Below, in pieces: positions 1 through 9,227 of a DNA stretch of 35,219 bases. The position numbers and the translations under genes are program-made. The stretch lies in the NCBI GenBank assembly GCA_025362575.1, contig JANYIQ010000275.1, positions 1-35,219 on the forward strand. Reading direction: 5' to 3'. Numbering within the stretch: position 1 is the first letter of the stretch; every line of letters begins with the position of its first letter. Under the pieces are notes generated by a model. That model searched no databases. It saw only the letters and a list, made by a program, of their open reading frames with translations, and was not told the DNA's origin. Source of the stretch: Bacteroidia bacterium (GTDB lineage: Bacteria > Bacteroidota > Bacteroidia > B-17B0 > Aurantibacillaceae).

Positions 1-2280
1 GTTTGGCAAACCTGCGTTATATAAAGTCCATGTTGGGGTAGAAGAAGCAAGCATGATATTATCAATATAGTAAACACCAACATCCATTCCAACATAAACT
101 CTTCCGTTAACATTACCGGTTTCAAAAACTGAACAATTTGCCGGAAGGTTTGGAAGGTTATATGAAATATTCGTCCAGCTTGTTCCTCCGGTAGTTGTCC
201 TCCAGACTTTAAAACCTGCTGCGTATCCACTTTGTGTAATATATGCTACCTGTGGATTTGTTGGATCAATTGTTATAAAACTACCGGCCGCAGCACCCGC
301 ATTAAAATTAGTATTTACGTTTGTCCAGGTTGTACCACCATTTATTGATTTGAATATACCTGTTGTACCATGTATTGCATAAATAATTTGATTATTGGAT
401 GGAGCAATAGCAAATTCTTCAATGAACTGCCCGGCAACCACTCCCGGCATTGCACCTAAGGCATTCCATATTGATCCGGAATTAGTTGATTTCCACATTT
501 GAATTCTCCCTGCGTATAATGTTGTAGCAACAACAGGGTCTTGTTTCCAGGGTGTAACAAATGCGCTGGCCCCTCCAATACCTGCCATGCATGTATTCCA
601 GGAAGCTCCTCCATTAGTAGATTTATAAAAATTACCCTGTGCAATAGCTGTAAACATATTTTGATCATTTGTTCGGTCAATAAAACCATCCATACCATCG
701 TTCTCGAAACTTGCTTTATAGGTGGTGCTATTGTGTATATTGGATCCATTATCCTGATGGCCTGTGATCCATAAACTTGGGTCAAGACTTGATAAACCAA
801 TTTTGTAGATCTGTGCAATATTCATTGGATTGGATAGATCTGTCCATGAAGTTCCATTAAATTTATTAATTCCTCCATCATTCACGGCATACAAAACTCC
901 TGTTGATGAATATTCAAATTCTTGCTCATCTGCATGAAGAAAAGGAGGGTTTGCTGATAAAGAATACCCGCAACCTATTTGAGACCATGTCGATCCACCA
1001 TCCAAAGATTTCCAAGAACCCAAACCTCCTGCAGCTAACTCATTTTGGTTTAATGGAGAAGCGTCAAATGCCAGATCATACCAACCTTGCCCGGTTGGAT
1101 TTGTTCCATTACAATCTGTTTTTAAAACGTCTGGTGTAGTTGCCATTAAAGAAAAAGTTGTTCCGGAATTTGTTGAACGATAAATACCTTGTAATCCGAA
1201 AGTGGTATTTGTTGTAGAACAAACGTAAACCAAATCAGGGTTTGCGGCGGTTACTGCTATTTCCATTCTTTGGGAACCTGTTGTAGGAATACCTGTAGAG
1301 ATTGTACTAAAAGTTAAACCAGCATTTACAGATCGCTTAAAAGTTTTTCCGGCAGCATAAACAGTGTCCGGATTTGAAAGTTTAAATTCCATATCATAGG
1401 TAGTTAAAGGATCTACTAGTGACCAGGCTCCAGCGCCACCAGTTGACGATCTATAAATTCCATTACTTGTTGAAGCCAAAACGATCAAAGGATTTACAGA
1501 ATTAACAATAATATGTCGAACTTCTACCTTAGGAAAAGGAGCAAAAACCAATCCCGTTGGTGCCCAGGTTGAACCGCCATTTATTGATTTGTAAACACCA
1601 ATTGATGACGGATTAGTAAATGACCCATACCCATCGCCGGTAGCTAAATACATAATATTGGAATTTGTTGGATCAATCGCTAGATCGGTACAGCCGATCA
1701 AAGCAATGCTTTCATTTAAAACTGTCCAGGTAACACCACCATCAGTGCTTTTCCATAAACCACCTGCGGCGGCACCAACCCAAAGGGTGTTTGCATTTGA
1801 AGGATCAAGCGTTACAAAGTTTATTCTCCCTGCCTTTCTTGGAAGGCCATTTTGAGCTAATCCGGTTAAATTTCCAAAAGGTCCCATTGCTTGCCAAGTA
1901 GTAGACAAAACAGAAGACATTTTTCCATTTGCAGAATTGGTGTTATAATTATTTTCTTTTAGAAATTTTTCATAATTAGCAGATTTCGACGTCAATAAAG
2001 AAAGGTCTCCACTAGGGTAAACTCGAGGTGCAACAAATGCTTCCCATCTTTTATACTGTTCGTAACCAGAGAATCCTTCTTCATTTTCATCTCTCATCTC
2101 TTTCTTTTTTCGTCGTTCTCTTTTTTCTTCTTTTTCATACTTTTCATAATTCTTATTAAAGGCTTTTTGAATAGTGTAAAAATTATTTTCGTTTTGCCAG
2201 GTATCTATCCAATTTTGCGAATAGGCTTTATTACAAATTAGAAAGATAATAATCAGCGGAAGTAGGGTTAGCTTTTTCAT
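1..2280 (-). CDS. Large exported protein with repeated GGxTW (BNR/sortilin-like) motifs, C-terminus cut by window edge
   Basis: The frame is open from ATG at 2280 to base 1 with no stop, giving at least 760 codons. Residues 1-21 form a signal peptide (MKKL, then a hydrophobic run ending near AYSQ). A very basic, charged stretch full of Lys, Glu and Arg follows at about residues 45-75. The rest is a run of repeats with the pattern K/R-S-x-x-G-G-x-T/S-W, at least eight copies, such as KSTDGGVTW, KSLDGGSTW and KSINGGTTW. Each is followed by stretches like LAIDPTNSN and VYVCST. Such repeats form beta-propellers of the sortilin/BNR/Asp-box type. In Bacteroidota these proteins usually end in a type IX secretion sorting domain, but that end lies outside the window. 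Likely role is a cell-surface or secreted adhesin or hydrolase; no catalytic residues can be named. No good -7 element was found upstream. Confidence 0.85.
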   Translation of the reverse strand, partial: MKKLTLLPLIIIFLICNKAYSQNWIDTWQNENNFYTIQKAFNKNYEKYEKEEKRERRKKKEMRDENEEGFSGYEQYKRWEAFVAPRVYPSGDLSLLTSKSANYEKFLKENNYNTNSANGKMSSVLSTTWQAMGPFGNLTGLAQNGLPRKAGRINFVTLDPSNANTLWVGAAAGGLWKSTDGGVTWTVLNESIALIGCTDLAIDPTNSNIMYLATGDGYGSFTNPSSIGVYKSINGGSTWAPTGLVFAPFPKVEVRHIIVNSVNPLIVLASTSNGIYRSSTGGAGAWSLVDPLTTYDMEFKLSNPDTVYAAGKTFKRSVNAGLTFSTISTGIPTTGSQRMEIAVTAANPDLVYVCSTTNTTFGLQGIYRSTNSGTTFSLMATTPDVLKTDCNGTNPTGQGWYDLAFDASPLNQNELAAGGLGSWKSLDGGSTWSQIGCGYSLSANPPFLHADEQEFEYSSTGVLYAVNDGGINKFNGTSWTDLSNPMNIAQIYKIGLSSLDPSLWITGHQDNGSNIHNSTTYKASFENDGMDGFIDRTNDQNMFTAIAQGNFYKSTNGGASWNTCMAGIGGASAFVTPWKQDPVVATTLYAGRIQMWKSTNSGSIWNALGAMPGVVAGQFIEEFAIAPSNNQIIYAIHGTTGIFKSINGGTTWTNVNTNFNAGAAAGSFITIDPTNPQVAYITQSGYAAGFKVWRTTTGGTSWTNISYNLPNLPANCSVFETGNVNGRVYVGMDVGVYYIDNIMLASSTPTWTLYNAGLPN

Positions 2281-2542
2281 AACATTTGAGTTTGATTGCT
2301 TATACTAAGTTAACAAAACATATTTATTCTTTGTATACAAAATAAATATCCGCTCGCAGTCATTAAATATTCGTAGCCTTTGTTGGGAAATTCGTTTGTA
2401 GTATGGACAAGTGCCGTCTATTCAGGGGATAGAATGCACTTTTTGCCACAAAATTCAGGTTTTCGACTCGTTTTTAGGCTAAAACATGCAAAAATCAACA
2501 AATACTCCTAAGTTAGAAGAAGGATCTTTTTGAAAAATTTCG

Positions 2543-2550
2543 TAAATTTG
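2543..2550 (+). promoter_or_regulatory. Predicted -7 element of the metal-efflux operon (TAAATTTG)
   Basis: TAAATTTG matches the Bacteroidota -7 consensus TAnnTTTG in all positions. The GTG start of the next gene begins five bases after its last G, so the transcript would start at or next to the start codon. There is no TGA-N6-TCA palindrome at the -41.5 position (centre would be 2513.5), unlike the respiratory promoters of this window. The 274-base gap 2281-2554 shows nothing else I can name. Confidence 0.55.
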
Positions 2551-2554
2551 TAAT

Positions 2555-2941
2555 GTGAAAAAGGTAATGGCCATATTCTTATTGTCTGTTTATCTGATAT
2601 CTCTTACCGAGTTAAGTCAGTTAGTGAAATTACCTTTATTGGTTGAACATTTTGTTGAACATAAGGCAAAAGATAATGGTTTGTCTTTATTGGAATTTCT
2701 TTCCGAGCATTACTTTGAGGCAGATGATAATGATGGAGATGAGGACAAGGAAATGAAATTACCATTTAAGTCTCATGAAGGTTGTATCAATGTTACTACA
2801 ATTGCTTTCGTTCCTAATAATTTTCATAGCATTTCAGCTAAACCGGTTTCTGAAGAAAAAAATTCCTACTCTGTTTACATTGAAAAGTTTTTACCTTCAG
2901 CGTATCTTTCCTCCATCTGGCAGCCGCCAAAATTTTCTTAA
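2555..2941 (+). CDS. Small exported protein of unknown function heading the metal-efflux operon
   Basis: The protein has 128 residues from a GTG start; an internal ATG at 2567 is the alternative. GTG fits the -7 element directly upstream (leaderless arrangement). Residues 1-22 are hydrophobic and look like a signal peptide or membrane anchor. A conserved-looking part rich in Leu, His and Glu follows (LVKLPLLVEHFVEHK, residues 23-37), then a strongly acidic run at 56-66 (EADDNDGDEDK) and the phrase MKLPFKSHEGC (67-77). From memory, similar short proteins sit directly before CzcA/CusA-type pumps in many Bacteroidota and carry no named function. His 32, 36, 52 and 74, Cys77 and the acidic run make metal binding in the periplasm a reasonable guess, but no family motif proves it. 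The gene is 84 bases ahead of the RND pump on the same strand. Confidence 0.75.
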   Translation: MKKVMAIFLLSVYLISLTELSQLVKLPLLVEHFVEHKAKDNGLSLLEFLSEHYFEADDNDGDEDKEMKLPFKSHEGCINVTTIAFVPNNFHSISAKPVSEEKNSYSVYIEKFLPSAYLSSIWQPPKFS

Positions 2942-2963
2942 TTAAAATTTGAACACCTTGATC

Positions 2964-2987
2964 TCATAAATACAATTGTATTTGTGA
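2964..2987. promoter_or_regulatory. Long palindrome between the small protein and the RND pump, candidate operator
   Basis: Bases 2968-2983 (AAATACAATTGTATTT) are a perfect 16-bp inverted repeat. The symmetry continues to 2964 and 2987 with one G-T pair, giving 24 bp. A near-consensus -7 element, TGTATTTG (7 of 8), lies at 2977-2984 inside it, 41 bases before the RND start. A repressor bound here would cover that promoter, so an operator for a metal-responsive repressor is plausible. A weak RNA hairpin is the alternative. Confidence 0.45.
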
Positions 2988-3025
2988 TGTTTTGCGTTTT
3001 ATTGTCAAATAATAATTAAGAAAAT

Positions 3026-6000
3026 ATGCTAAATAAAATTATTGAATTTTCTATAAGGAATAAACTTATTGTTGGACTTTTCGTTTTTGCCCTCATCGCT
3101 TATGGGGTTTACGAAACAACCAGGTTGCCGATTGATGCCGTGCCCGATATTACAAATAATCAAGTGCAGGTGATCACCATTGCACCTTCTTTCGGCGCAA
3201 CCGATATCGAACGCCTTGTTACTTTTCCGATCGAACAAGCAAACAACAATATTTCGGGACTTAAAGAAATAAGAAGTTTTTCGCGCTTTGGGCTTTCACT
3301 TGTAACCATTGTGTTTGATGAAGCCACCGACATTTACTGGGCAAGACAGCAAGTAGCAGAACGTTTGCAAAAAGTGCAAACGCAGATCCCAAAAGGAATT
3401 GGAACTCCTGAATTGGGTCCGGTATCAACCGGGCTCGGTGAGATCTATCAATATGTGGTGAGAGCAAAAGAAGGTTATGAAAAAAAGTATGATGAAACTG
3501 AATTAAGAACCATTCAGGATTGGATAGTGCGAAGACAGCTGTTAGGTGTAAAAGGAGTGGCAGAGGTAAGCAGTTTTGGCGGTAAGCTAAAACAATTTGA
3601 AATTGCCATTGATCCCAACAAACTTCAGTCGCATAACATTACCATTAGCGATGTGTTTGCAGCACTTGAAAAGAATAATCAGAATACAGGCGGTGCTTAT
3701 ATTGAGAAAGGGCCAACCATTTTGTTCATCAGAAGCGAAGGTTTGATCTCAGGTATTGATGACATTGAAAATATTTCGGTGAAAGAAACTTCTTCGGGAG
3801 GACCTTTATTCATAAGAGATGTAGCTGACGTAAAAATTGGATACGCCAACAGGTATGGTGCCATGTGCTATAACGATGAGGGTGAAGTGGCAGGAGCGGT
3901 GGTAATGATGTTAAAAGGAGCCAATAGCAGTGAGGTGATCAAGAATGTAAAAGAGCGAATTATACAAATTCAAAAAACTCTTCCCGAAGGAGTGGTATTA
4001 GAGCCTTTTTTGGATAGAACGAAAATGGTAAATAATGCAATTGGTACAGTTGAACAGAATTTAATGGAAGGCGCCTTGATCGTAATATTTGTACTGGTGA
4101 TGTTTCTCGGAAATTTTAGAGCAGGTTTGCTCGTAGCATCAGTTATTCCTTTAGCCATGTTATTCGCCATTATTTTAATGAACACATTTGGCGTAAGTGG
4201 AAATTTAATGAGTCTTGGCGCACTTGATTTTGGTTTGATCGTGGATGGCGCGGTGATAATAGTGGAGGCCGTGATGCATCAGCTTTCACATAATAAAAAA
4301 TTCAAACATATCAGTCAGCTCGATCAAACACAAATGGATGGCGAAGTAAATCTTTCTGCCGGAAAAATGATGAATAGTGCCGTGTTTGGGCAGATCATCA
4401 TTCTGGTGGTGTATTTACCGATCTTCACATTGCAGGGCATCGAAGGAAAAATGTTCAAGCCCATGGCGCAAACTGTTGCTTTTGCCTTATTAGGGGCTTT
4501 TGTATTGTCTTTAACCTACATCCCAATGATGAGTGCTTTGTTCTTAAGTAAAAAAACAAAGCACAAGCCAAACATCTCCGATAAATTAATGTCGGCTCTT
4601 GAACAAACCTATCAAAGAACCTTGGGCAAAGTTTTGCGTTATCCTAAACTGGTATTATCATCAGTATTAATATTGTTTTCATTGGCAATAATTACTTTGA
4701 CCTTTTTGGGTGGAGAATTCATTCCTGCACTGGAAGAAGGCGATTTTGCAGTGGAAACACGTTTGCTTACCGGCAGCAGTTTGAAAACAACCATCGAAAA
4801 CACATCGAAGGCAGCGCGTATTTTGAACGATCGATTTCCTGAAGTGGAAAAAGTGGTCACCAAAATAGGAAGCGGTGAAGTGCCTACCGACCCAATGCCA
4901 ATGGAGGCAGCTGACATAATGATCATACTGAAAGATAAATCGGAATGGACATCAGCCAAAACATTTAACGAATTGGCCGAAAAAATGGGAACTGCATTAC
5001 AGGAAGTACCTGGTGTTACAACAAGTTTTCAGTTTCCTGTGCAAATGCGATTCAATGAATTGATGACAGGCGCAAAACAAGATGTGGTTTGTAAGATCTT
5101 CGGAGAGAATCTGGATACTCTGGCAAGATACGCTCATAAATTAGGTGTTATAATTAATGAGGTGGAAGGAGCAAAGAATCTGTTTGAAGAACCTGTTACC
5201 GGAATGCCTCAGGTTATTATTGAATATAATAGAGCCACCATTGCTCAATATAACCTAAATATTGAGAATGTTAATAGAGTTGTTAATACTGCTTTCGCAG
5301 GGCAAAGCGCCGGAATTGTTTTTGAAGGCGAAAAACGTTTTGATCTTGTGCTCCGTTTAAATACTGATAAACGAAAAGATATGGAAGATGTAAAAAATCT
5401 TTTGATCCCTACACCTAAGGGAACGCAGATCCCCTTGTATCAGCTGGCAAATGTTGAAATAAAGAATGGACCAAATCAAATTCAGCGCGAAGATGCAAAG
5501 CGAAGAATTATTGTTGGATTCAATGTAAGAGGAAGGGATGTACAAAGTATTGTTAATGAGCTTCAGCAAAAAGTTGATGATCGAATTAAATTTCCCTCTG
5601 GTTACTATATTACATACGGAGGAGCATTTGAAAACCTGAACGCAGCTAAACAACGGCTAATGATAGCGGTTCCCGTTTCGTTGATCTTGATCTTCTTGCT
5701 CTTATATTTCGCTTTCAATTCCATAAAACAAGGCCTGTTAATTTATTCGGCCATTCCATTATCTGCTATTGGTGGCATTTTCTTTCTGGCTTTACGAGGA
5801 ATGCCTTTTAGCATCAGTGCCGGTATCGGCTTTATTGCTTTGTTTGGTGTGGCAGTGCTGAATGGTATCGTTCTTATCGCAGAATTTAACCGATTAAAAA
5901 GCGATGGTCTTCATAATTTGCAGCGCATTGTTTTATTGGGAACAAAAGTTCGTTTGCGGCCGGTGTTAATGACTGCCTTTGTAGCTTCTCTTGGTTTTTT

Positions 6001-7372
6001 GCCAATGGCTTTAAGTAACGGTGCCGGAGCAGAAGTTCAGCGACCACTGGCAACTGTAGTTATTGGCGGGCTCATGATAGCAACTTTTTTAACGCTGTAC
6101 GTTTTGCCGGTTTTATACGTGCTGTTTGAAAAAGGTGAAAGAACAAAGAACGAATTAAAAGGAGTTCTTACAATTTTGTTTAGTTTGGCAATGATCGGGC
6201 AGACGCAAGCGCAGAAACCTATTGATCTGAAGTCAGCAATAGATACAGCATTAAAAAATAATTTACTGGTAAAAAACGAAAGACTTAGATCGGAGTACCA
6301 GCAAAAAATGATCAAAACTGCTGCGTCTGTTCCTCAGGCAAATGTTATGGGTGAATATGGACAAATAAACAGTTATTATAATGATAACCGCATTGGTGTT
6401 TCTCAGTCGTTCAATTTCCCGACAGTTTATGCGAACCAAAAAAGTTTACTCACTGAAGAATGGAAAACGGCTCTTTTGAACGTTTCTCTGAAAGAATCAG
6501 ATACGAGAAGGATAGTAAGGCAGATATTTTATTCATACCTCTATCTTAAAGAAAAAGAGGAATTACTTTTAAAGAACGATAGTGTTTATGGGTCCTTTCT
6601 TGAGAAGGCAAACCAGCGGTTTTCAAAAGGCGAAAGCAATGTGCTGGAGAAAACCACCGCAGAAACACAACGGGGTAACATCGGCATTCAATTGAAGCAA
6701 TTAAAACTGGATTTGGAAATGGTTGGGCTTCAGTTCAGGTTAATATTGAACACCACTACTTTTTACGTGCCCGATCAAAGCGATCTTAAAATGAGTTTGG
6801 TATTAAGTTTAGATAGCAGTGTGGTTGATCAACACCCTTTTTTAAAAGTGATCGAACAGCAAAAAAGAGTATCTGAAGTTAATCAGCGACTTGAGCGCTC
6901 AAAATTACTTCCGGATCTTAATCTGGGCTACTACAACATGACCATGAAGGGCAGCGGAGCGGATAATAAAATTTACACATCCTCTTCCAGATTTCAGTCG
7001 GTTCAGGTTGGAGTGGGTATTCCTTTGTTTTTTGGGGCCCAAAGATCAAAAATTAACGCAGCAAAAATTGGCCGAAGTATTGCCGAGAATAACTATTTGC
7101 AGGAAAGAAGCTTTTTGAAAACTCAGTATAAGTCTCTTTTAGCCAGGTATCAGGCAAATGTGAGTACAGTTAATTATTTTGAGAATACTGCTCTTAAAAA
7201 CGCCAGATTAATTTTAGAAACTGCCAATAAACAATTCGTTAACGGGGAGATAAATTATCTTGATTGGGTAATGTTAACTAATCAGGCTATTGGTATCGAA
7301 TCAGATTATCTTGATGCCGTAAAAAACTTTAACGAAACGATCATTCAAATAAATTTTTTAATTTCAAAATAA
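3026..7372 (+). CDS. CzcA/CusA-family heavy-metal RND efflux pump fused to a TolC-like outer-membrane channel
   Basis: This 1448-residue protein combines two parts that are normally separate. Residues 1 to about 1035 are a complete heavy-metal RND transporter: first membrane helix at 10-30, large periplasmic loops, and helix 4 with DFGLIVDGAVIIVEA. There D401, D407 and E414 match the proton-relay Asp-Asp-Glu of CzcA. The periplasmic cleft reads DPMPMEAAD and RFNELMTGAK, closer by memory to CzcA (Zn/Co/Cd) than to CusA, whose Met triad for Cu/Ag is not all present. After about 1040 a new signal-peptide-like segment appears (GVLTILFSLAMIGQTQAQ). About 380 residues of TolC-type outer-membrane efflux protein follow, starting IDLKSAIDTALKNN, with long coiled-coil stretches. 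Such fusions are known in Bacteroidota. The adaptor gene follows after one base. Substrate is inferred only from the cleft residues. Confidence 0.93.
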   Translation: MLNKIIEFSIRNKLIVGLFVFALIAYGVYETTRLPIDAVPDITNNQVQVITIAPSFGATDIERLVTFPIEQANNNISGLKEIRSFSRFGLSLVTIVFDEATDIYWARQQVAERLQKVQTQIPKGIGTPELGPVSTGLGEIYQYVVRAKEGYEKKYDETELRTIQDWIVRRQLLGVKGVAEVSSFGGKLKQFEIAIDPNKLQSHNITISDVFAALEKNNQNTGGAYIEKGPTILFIRSEGLISGIDDIENISVKETSSGGPLFIRDVADVKIGYANRYGAMCYNDEGEVAGAVVMMLKGANSSEVIKNVKERIIQIQKTLPEGVVLEPFLDRTKMVNNAIGTVEQNLMEGALIVIFVLVMFLGNFRAGLLVASVIPLAMLFAIILMNTFGVSGNLMSLGALDFGLIVDGAVIIVEAVMHQLSHNKKFKHISQLDQTQMDGEVNLSAGKMMNSAVFGQIIILVVYLPIFTLQGIEGKMFKPMAQTVAFALLGAFVLSLTYIPMMSALFLSKKTKHKPNISDKLMSALEQTYQRTLGKVLRYPKLVLSSVLILFSLAIITLTFLGGEFIPALEEGDFAVETRLLTGSSLKTTIENTSKAARILNDRFPEVEKVVTKIGSGEVPTDPMPMEAADIMIILKDKSEWTSAKTFNELAEKMGTALQEVPGVTTSFQFPVQMRFNELMTGAKQDVVCKIFGENLDTLARYAHKLGVIINEVEGAKNLFEEPVTGMPQVIIEYNRATIAQYNLNIENVNRVVNTAFAGQSAGIVFEGEKRFDLVLRLNTDKRKDMEDVKNLLIPTPKGTQIPLYQLANVEIKNGPNQIQREDAKRRIIVGFNVRGRDVQSIVNELQQKVDDRIKFPSGYYITYGGAFENLNAAKQRLMIAVPVSLILIFLLLYFAFNSIKQGLLIYSAIPLSAIGGIFFLALRGMPFSISAGIGFIALFGVAVLNGIVLIAEFNRLKSDGLHNLQRIVLLGTKVRLRPVLMTAFVASLGFLPMALSNGAGAEVQRPLATVVIGGLMIATFLTLYVLPVLYVLFEKGERTKNELKGVLTILFSLAMIGQTQAQKPIDLKSAIDTALKNNLLVKNERLRSEYQQKMIKTAASVPQANVMGEYGQINSYYNDNRIGVSQSFNFPTVYANQKSLLTEEWKTALLNVSLKESDTRRIVRQIFYSYLYLKEKEELLLKNDSVYGSFLEKANQRFSKGESNVLEKTTAETQRGNIGIQLKQLKLDLEMVGLQFRLILNTTTFYVPDQSDLKMSLVLSLDSSVVDQHPFLKVIEQQKRVSEVNQRLERSKLLPDLNLGYYNMTMKGSGADNKIYTSSSRFQSVQVGVGIPLFFGAQRSKINAAKIGRSIAENNYLQERSFLKTQYKSLLARYQANVSTVNYFENTALKNARLILETANKQFVNGEINYLDWVMLTNQAIGIESDYLDAVKNFNETIIQINFLISK

Positions 7373-7373
7373 C

Positions 7374-8510
7374 ATGAAAAATCTAATATTAACAGGTATT
7401 CTTATCATTCTGCTTTCTTCCTGCGGAACGGGTAAGAACAAAGAAAAAGATTCAACTTCAAATGCGGTTGAAAACGTAATAAGTTTAACAGATGCCCAAT
7501 ATAGGAGTGCGAAAATAGAATTGGGAAAGGCAGAGAGCAGAAGTATTTCTTCCGTTTTAAAATTAAATGGTAAAATTGATGTGCCACCTCAAAATATGGT
7601 GTCGGTAAGCATGCCTTTAGGTGGTTTTTTGAAATCAACAAAACTATTACCGGGAATGCACATAAAGAAAGGAGAGGTTATTGCTACCATGGAAGACCAG
7701 CAATACATTCAGCTGCAACAAGAATATCTGAATTCAAGATCTAAGTTGTCTTATTCCGAAAATGAATACAATCGCCAGAAAGATCTGAACCAAACCAAGG
7801 CCAGCAGTGATAAGGTGTTTCAGCAAGCTGAAATGGATTATAAAACACAAAAAGTCACTTCAAGTGCGTTAGCTGAAAAATTAAGATTAATAAACGTTGA
7901 CCCCGGATCCTTGAATGAAACGAATTTATCAAGAAGCGTTAATGTTTATTCTTCCATTGATGGTTTTGTTTCTAAAGTGAATGTGAACATTGGAAAATAT
8001 GTTAATCCAACCGATATACTTTTTGAGTTGATAAATCCCGAAGATATCCATTTGAATTTGCGTGTATTTGAAAAAGACCTTGATAAGCTTTCAATTGGGC
8101 AAAAGGTGATAGCATTCAATAATAACGAACGGGATAAAAGGTATCTTTGTGAAATAATTTTGATCAGCAGGGATCTTTCGGCTGACAGAAGTGCTGATGT
8201 TCACTGTCATTTTGAGAACTATGATAAGACCTTGTTGCCCGGAATGTACATGAATGCTGAGGTAGAGATCAAAAGTGCCGAAGCGCCATCTGTGAATGAG
8301 GATGCGGTCCTGAATTTTGAAGGAAAGGATTTTGTTTTTGCATCTAAAGAAAACAATGTTTTTGAAATGCTCGAAGTTAATAAAGGGAGTACCGAAAACG
8401 GTTTTACGGAGATAAAACTATTAAGTTCTGATAATGTTTTAGATAAGAAGATCGTAGTAAAAGGCGCTTATTCTTTATTAATGCAATTGAAAAATAAGTC
8501 AGAAGAATAA
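7374..8510 (+). CDS. Efflux RND periplasmic adaptor (membrane fusion) lipoprotein, CzcB/CusB type
   Basis: The 378-residue protein starts with a lipoprotein signal (ILLSSCGTG), with Cys17 as the predicted lipidated residue. A polar linker leads to a beta-barrel/lipoyl start (KLNGKIDVPPQNMVSV, about 65-80). A lipoyl half-motif follows (GMHIKKGEVIATME), then a helical hairpin at about 113-155 (QLQQEYLNSRSKLSYSENEY). The second lipoyl half is GFVSKVNVNIGKYVNPTDILFEL, broken here only by its two short parts around residue 205. A beta-barrel and membrane-proximal domain complete the protein. This order is that of membrane fusion proteins, which bridge an RND pump and its outer-membrane channel. 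ATG 7374 follows the pump's stop by one base, so the two are translationally coupled. There is no His- or Met-rich metal-binding extension, so the metal cannot be told from this protein. Confidence 0.92.
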   Translation: MKNLILTGILIILLSSCGTGKNKEKDSTSNAVENVISLTDAQYRSAKIELGKAESRSISSVLKLNGKIDVPPQNMVSVSMPLGGFLKSTKLLPGMHIKKGEVIATMEDQQYIQLQQEYLNSRSKLSYSENEYNRQKDLNQTKASSDKVFQQAEMDYKTQKVTSSALAEKLRLINVDPGSLNETNLSRSVNVYSSIDGFVSKVNVNIGKYVNPTDILFELINPEDIHLNLRVFEKDLDKLSIGQKVIAFNNNERDKRYLCEIILISRDLSADRSADVHCHFENYDKTLLPGMYMNAEVEIKSAEAPSVNEDAVLNFEGKDFVFASKENNVFEMLEVNKGSTENGFTEIKLLSSDNVLDKKIVVKGAYSLLMQLKNKSEE

Positions 8511-8536
8511 TTCATCACATACTTGTAAATAGAAAA

Positions 8537-9223
8537 ATGGATCATCACGAAAAACATTTAAAGAGTTCAGAATTCATAACCGACATGGTTATTGGTATGA
8601 GCGATGGATTAACAGTGCCATTTGCTTTGGCTGCAGGTTTAAGCGGTGCCGTAAACAGCAACGGGATCATTGTAACCGCAGGTGTTGCTGAAATTGTAGC
8701 GGGAAGCATTGCCATGGGACTTGGCGGATACTTAGCCGGTAAAACAGAACAGGATCATTATCAAAGTGAATTAAAACGCGAATACGATGAGGTAGAAAGA
8801 GTACCTGAGCGTGAAATGGACGAGGTAAAGGAAGTGTTTGCTGATTATGGATTAAGTACCGAATCGCAGAATATAATTGCACTTGAACTTTCTAAAGATA
8901 AAGACAAGTGGGTGCATTTTATGATGAAGTTCGAGTTGGGTTTGGAAGAACCGCATCCAAACCGCGCTAAACACAGTGCCTTAACAATCGGAATTTCCTA
9001 TGCAGTCGGAGGATTAATTCCTTTAATGGGATACTTCTTCACATCAAACCCAAAAAATGGTTTGATAATTTCTGCGATCATCACCGTACTTTGTCTATTT
9101 ATTTTCGGATTCTTTAAGAGTAAAGTCACAGGGCAGCCTGTTATTTGGGGCGCCTTAAAAGTCACATTAATTGGGGTGATTGCAGCAGCTTCTGCATTTT
9201 TGATCGCCAGACTTATTTCTTAA
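8537..9223 (+). CDS. VIT1/CCC1-family membrane transporter (iron or manganese)
   Basis: The 228-residue protein opens with a His-rich start (MDHHEKHLKSSEF) and the first helix DMVIGMSDGLTVPFALAAGL, typical of the VIT1/CCC1 family. That family moves Fe2+ or Mn2+ out of the cytoplasm. A second helix (EIVAGSIAMGLGGYLAG) precedes a charged cytoplasmic segment at about 75-130 with many Glu residues (EVERVPEREMDEVKEVF). This segment corresponds to the metal-binding domain of VIT1. Three more helices fill about 145-228. Length and order fit the bacterial family. It lies 26 bases after the adaptor gene and 4 bases before the cytochrome-like gene, so it is probably part of the same metal operon. Which metal is carried cannot be read from the sequence. 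Confidence 0.9.
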   Translation: MDHHEKHLKSSEFITDMVIGMSDGLTVPFALAAGLSGAVNSNGIIVTAGVAEIVAGSIAMGLGGYLAGKTEQDHYQSELKREYDEVERVPEREMDEVKEVFADYGLSTESQNIIALELSKDKDKWVHFMMKFELGLEEPHPNRAKHSALTIGISYAVGGLIPLMGYFFTSNPKNGLIISAIITVLCLFIFGFFKSKVTGQPVIWGALKVTLIGVIAAASAFLIARLIS

Positions 9224-9227
9224 ACAT

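Noticed and set aside
541-1855. Plus-strand open frames at 541-774, 903-1139 and 1658-1855
   Set aside because: They lie opposite the long repeat-rich minus-strand gene, have no family features and no -7 element.
2508-2519. A TGA-N6-TCA site for the metal operon promoter
   Set aside because: At the fixed distance from TAAATTTG there is no match, so this promoter is not part of the proposed set.
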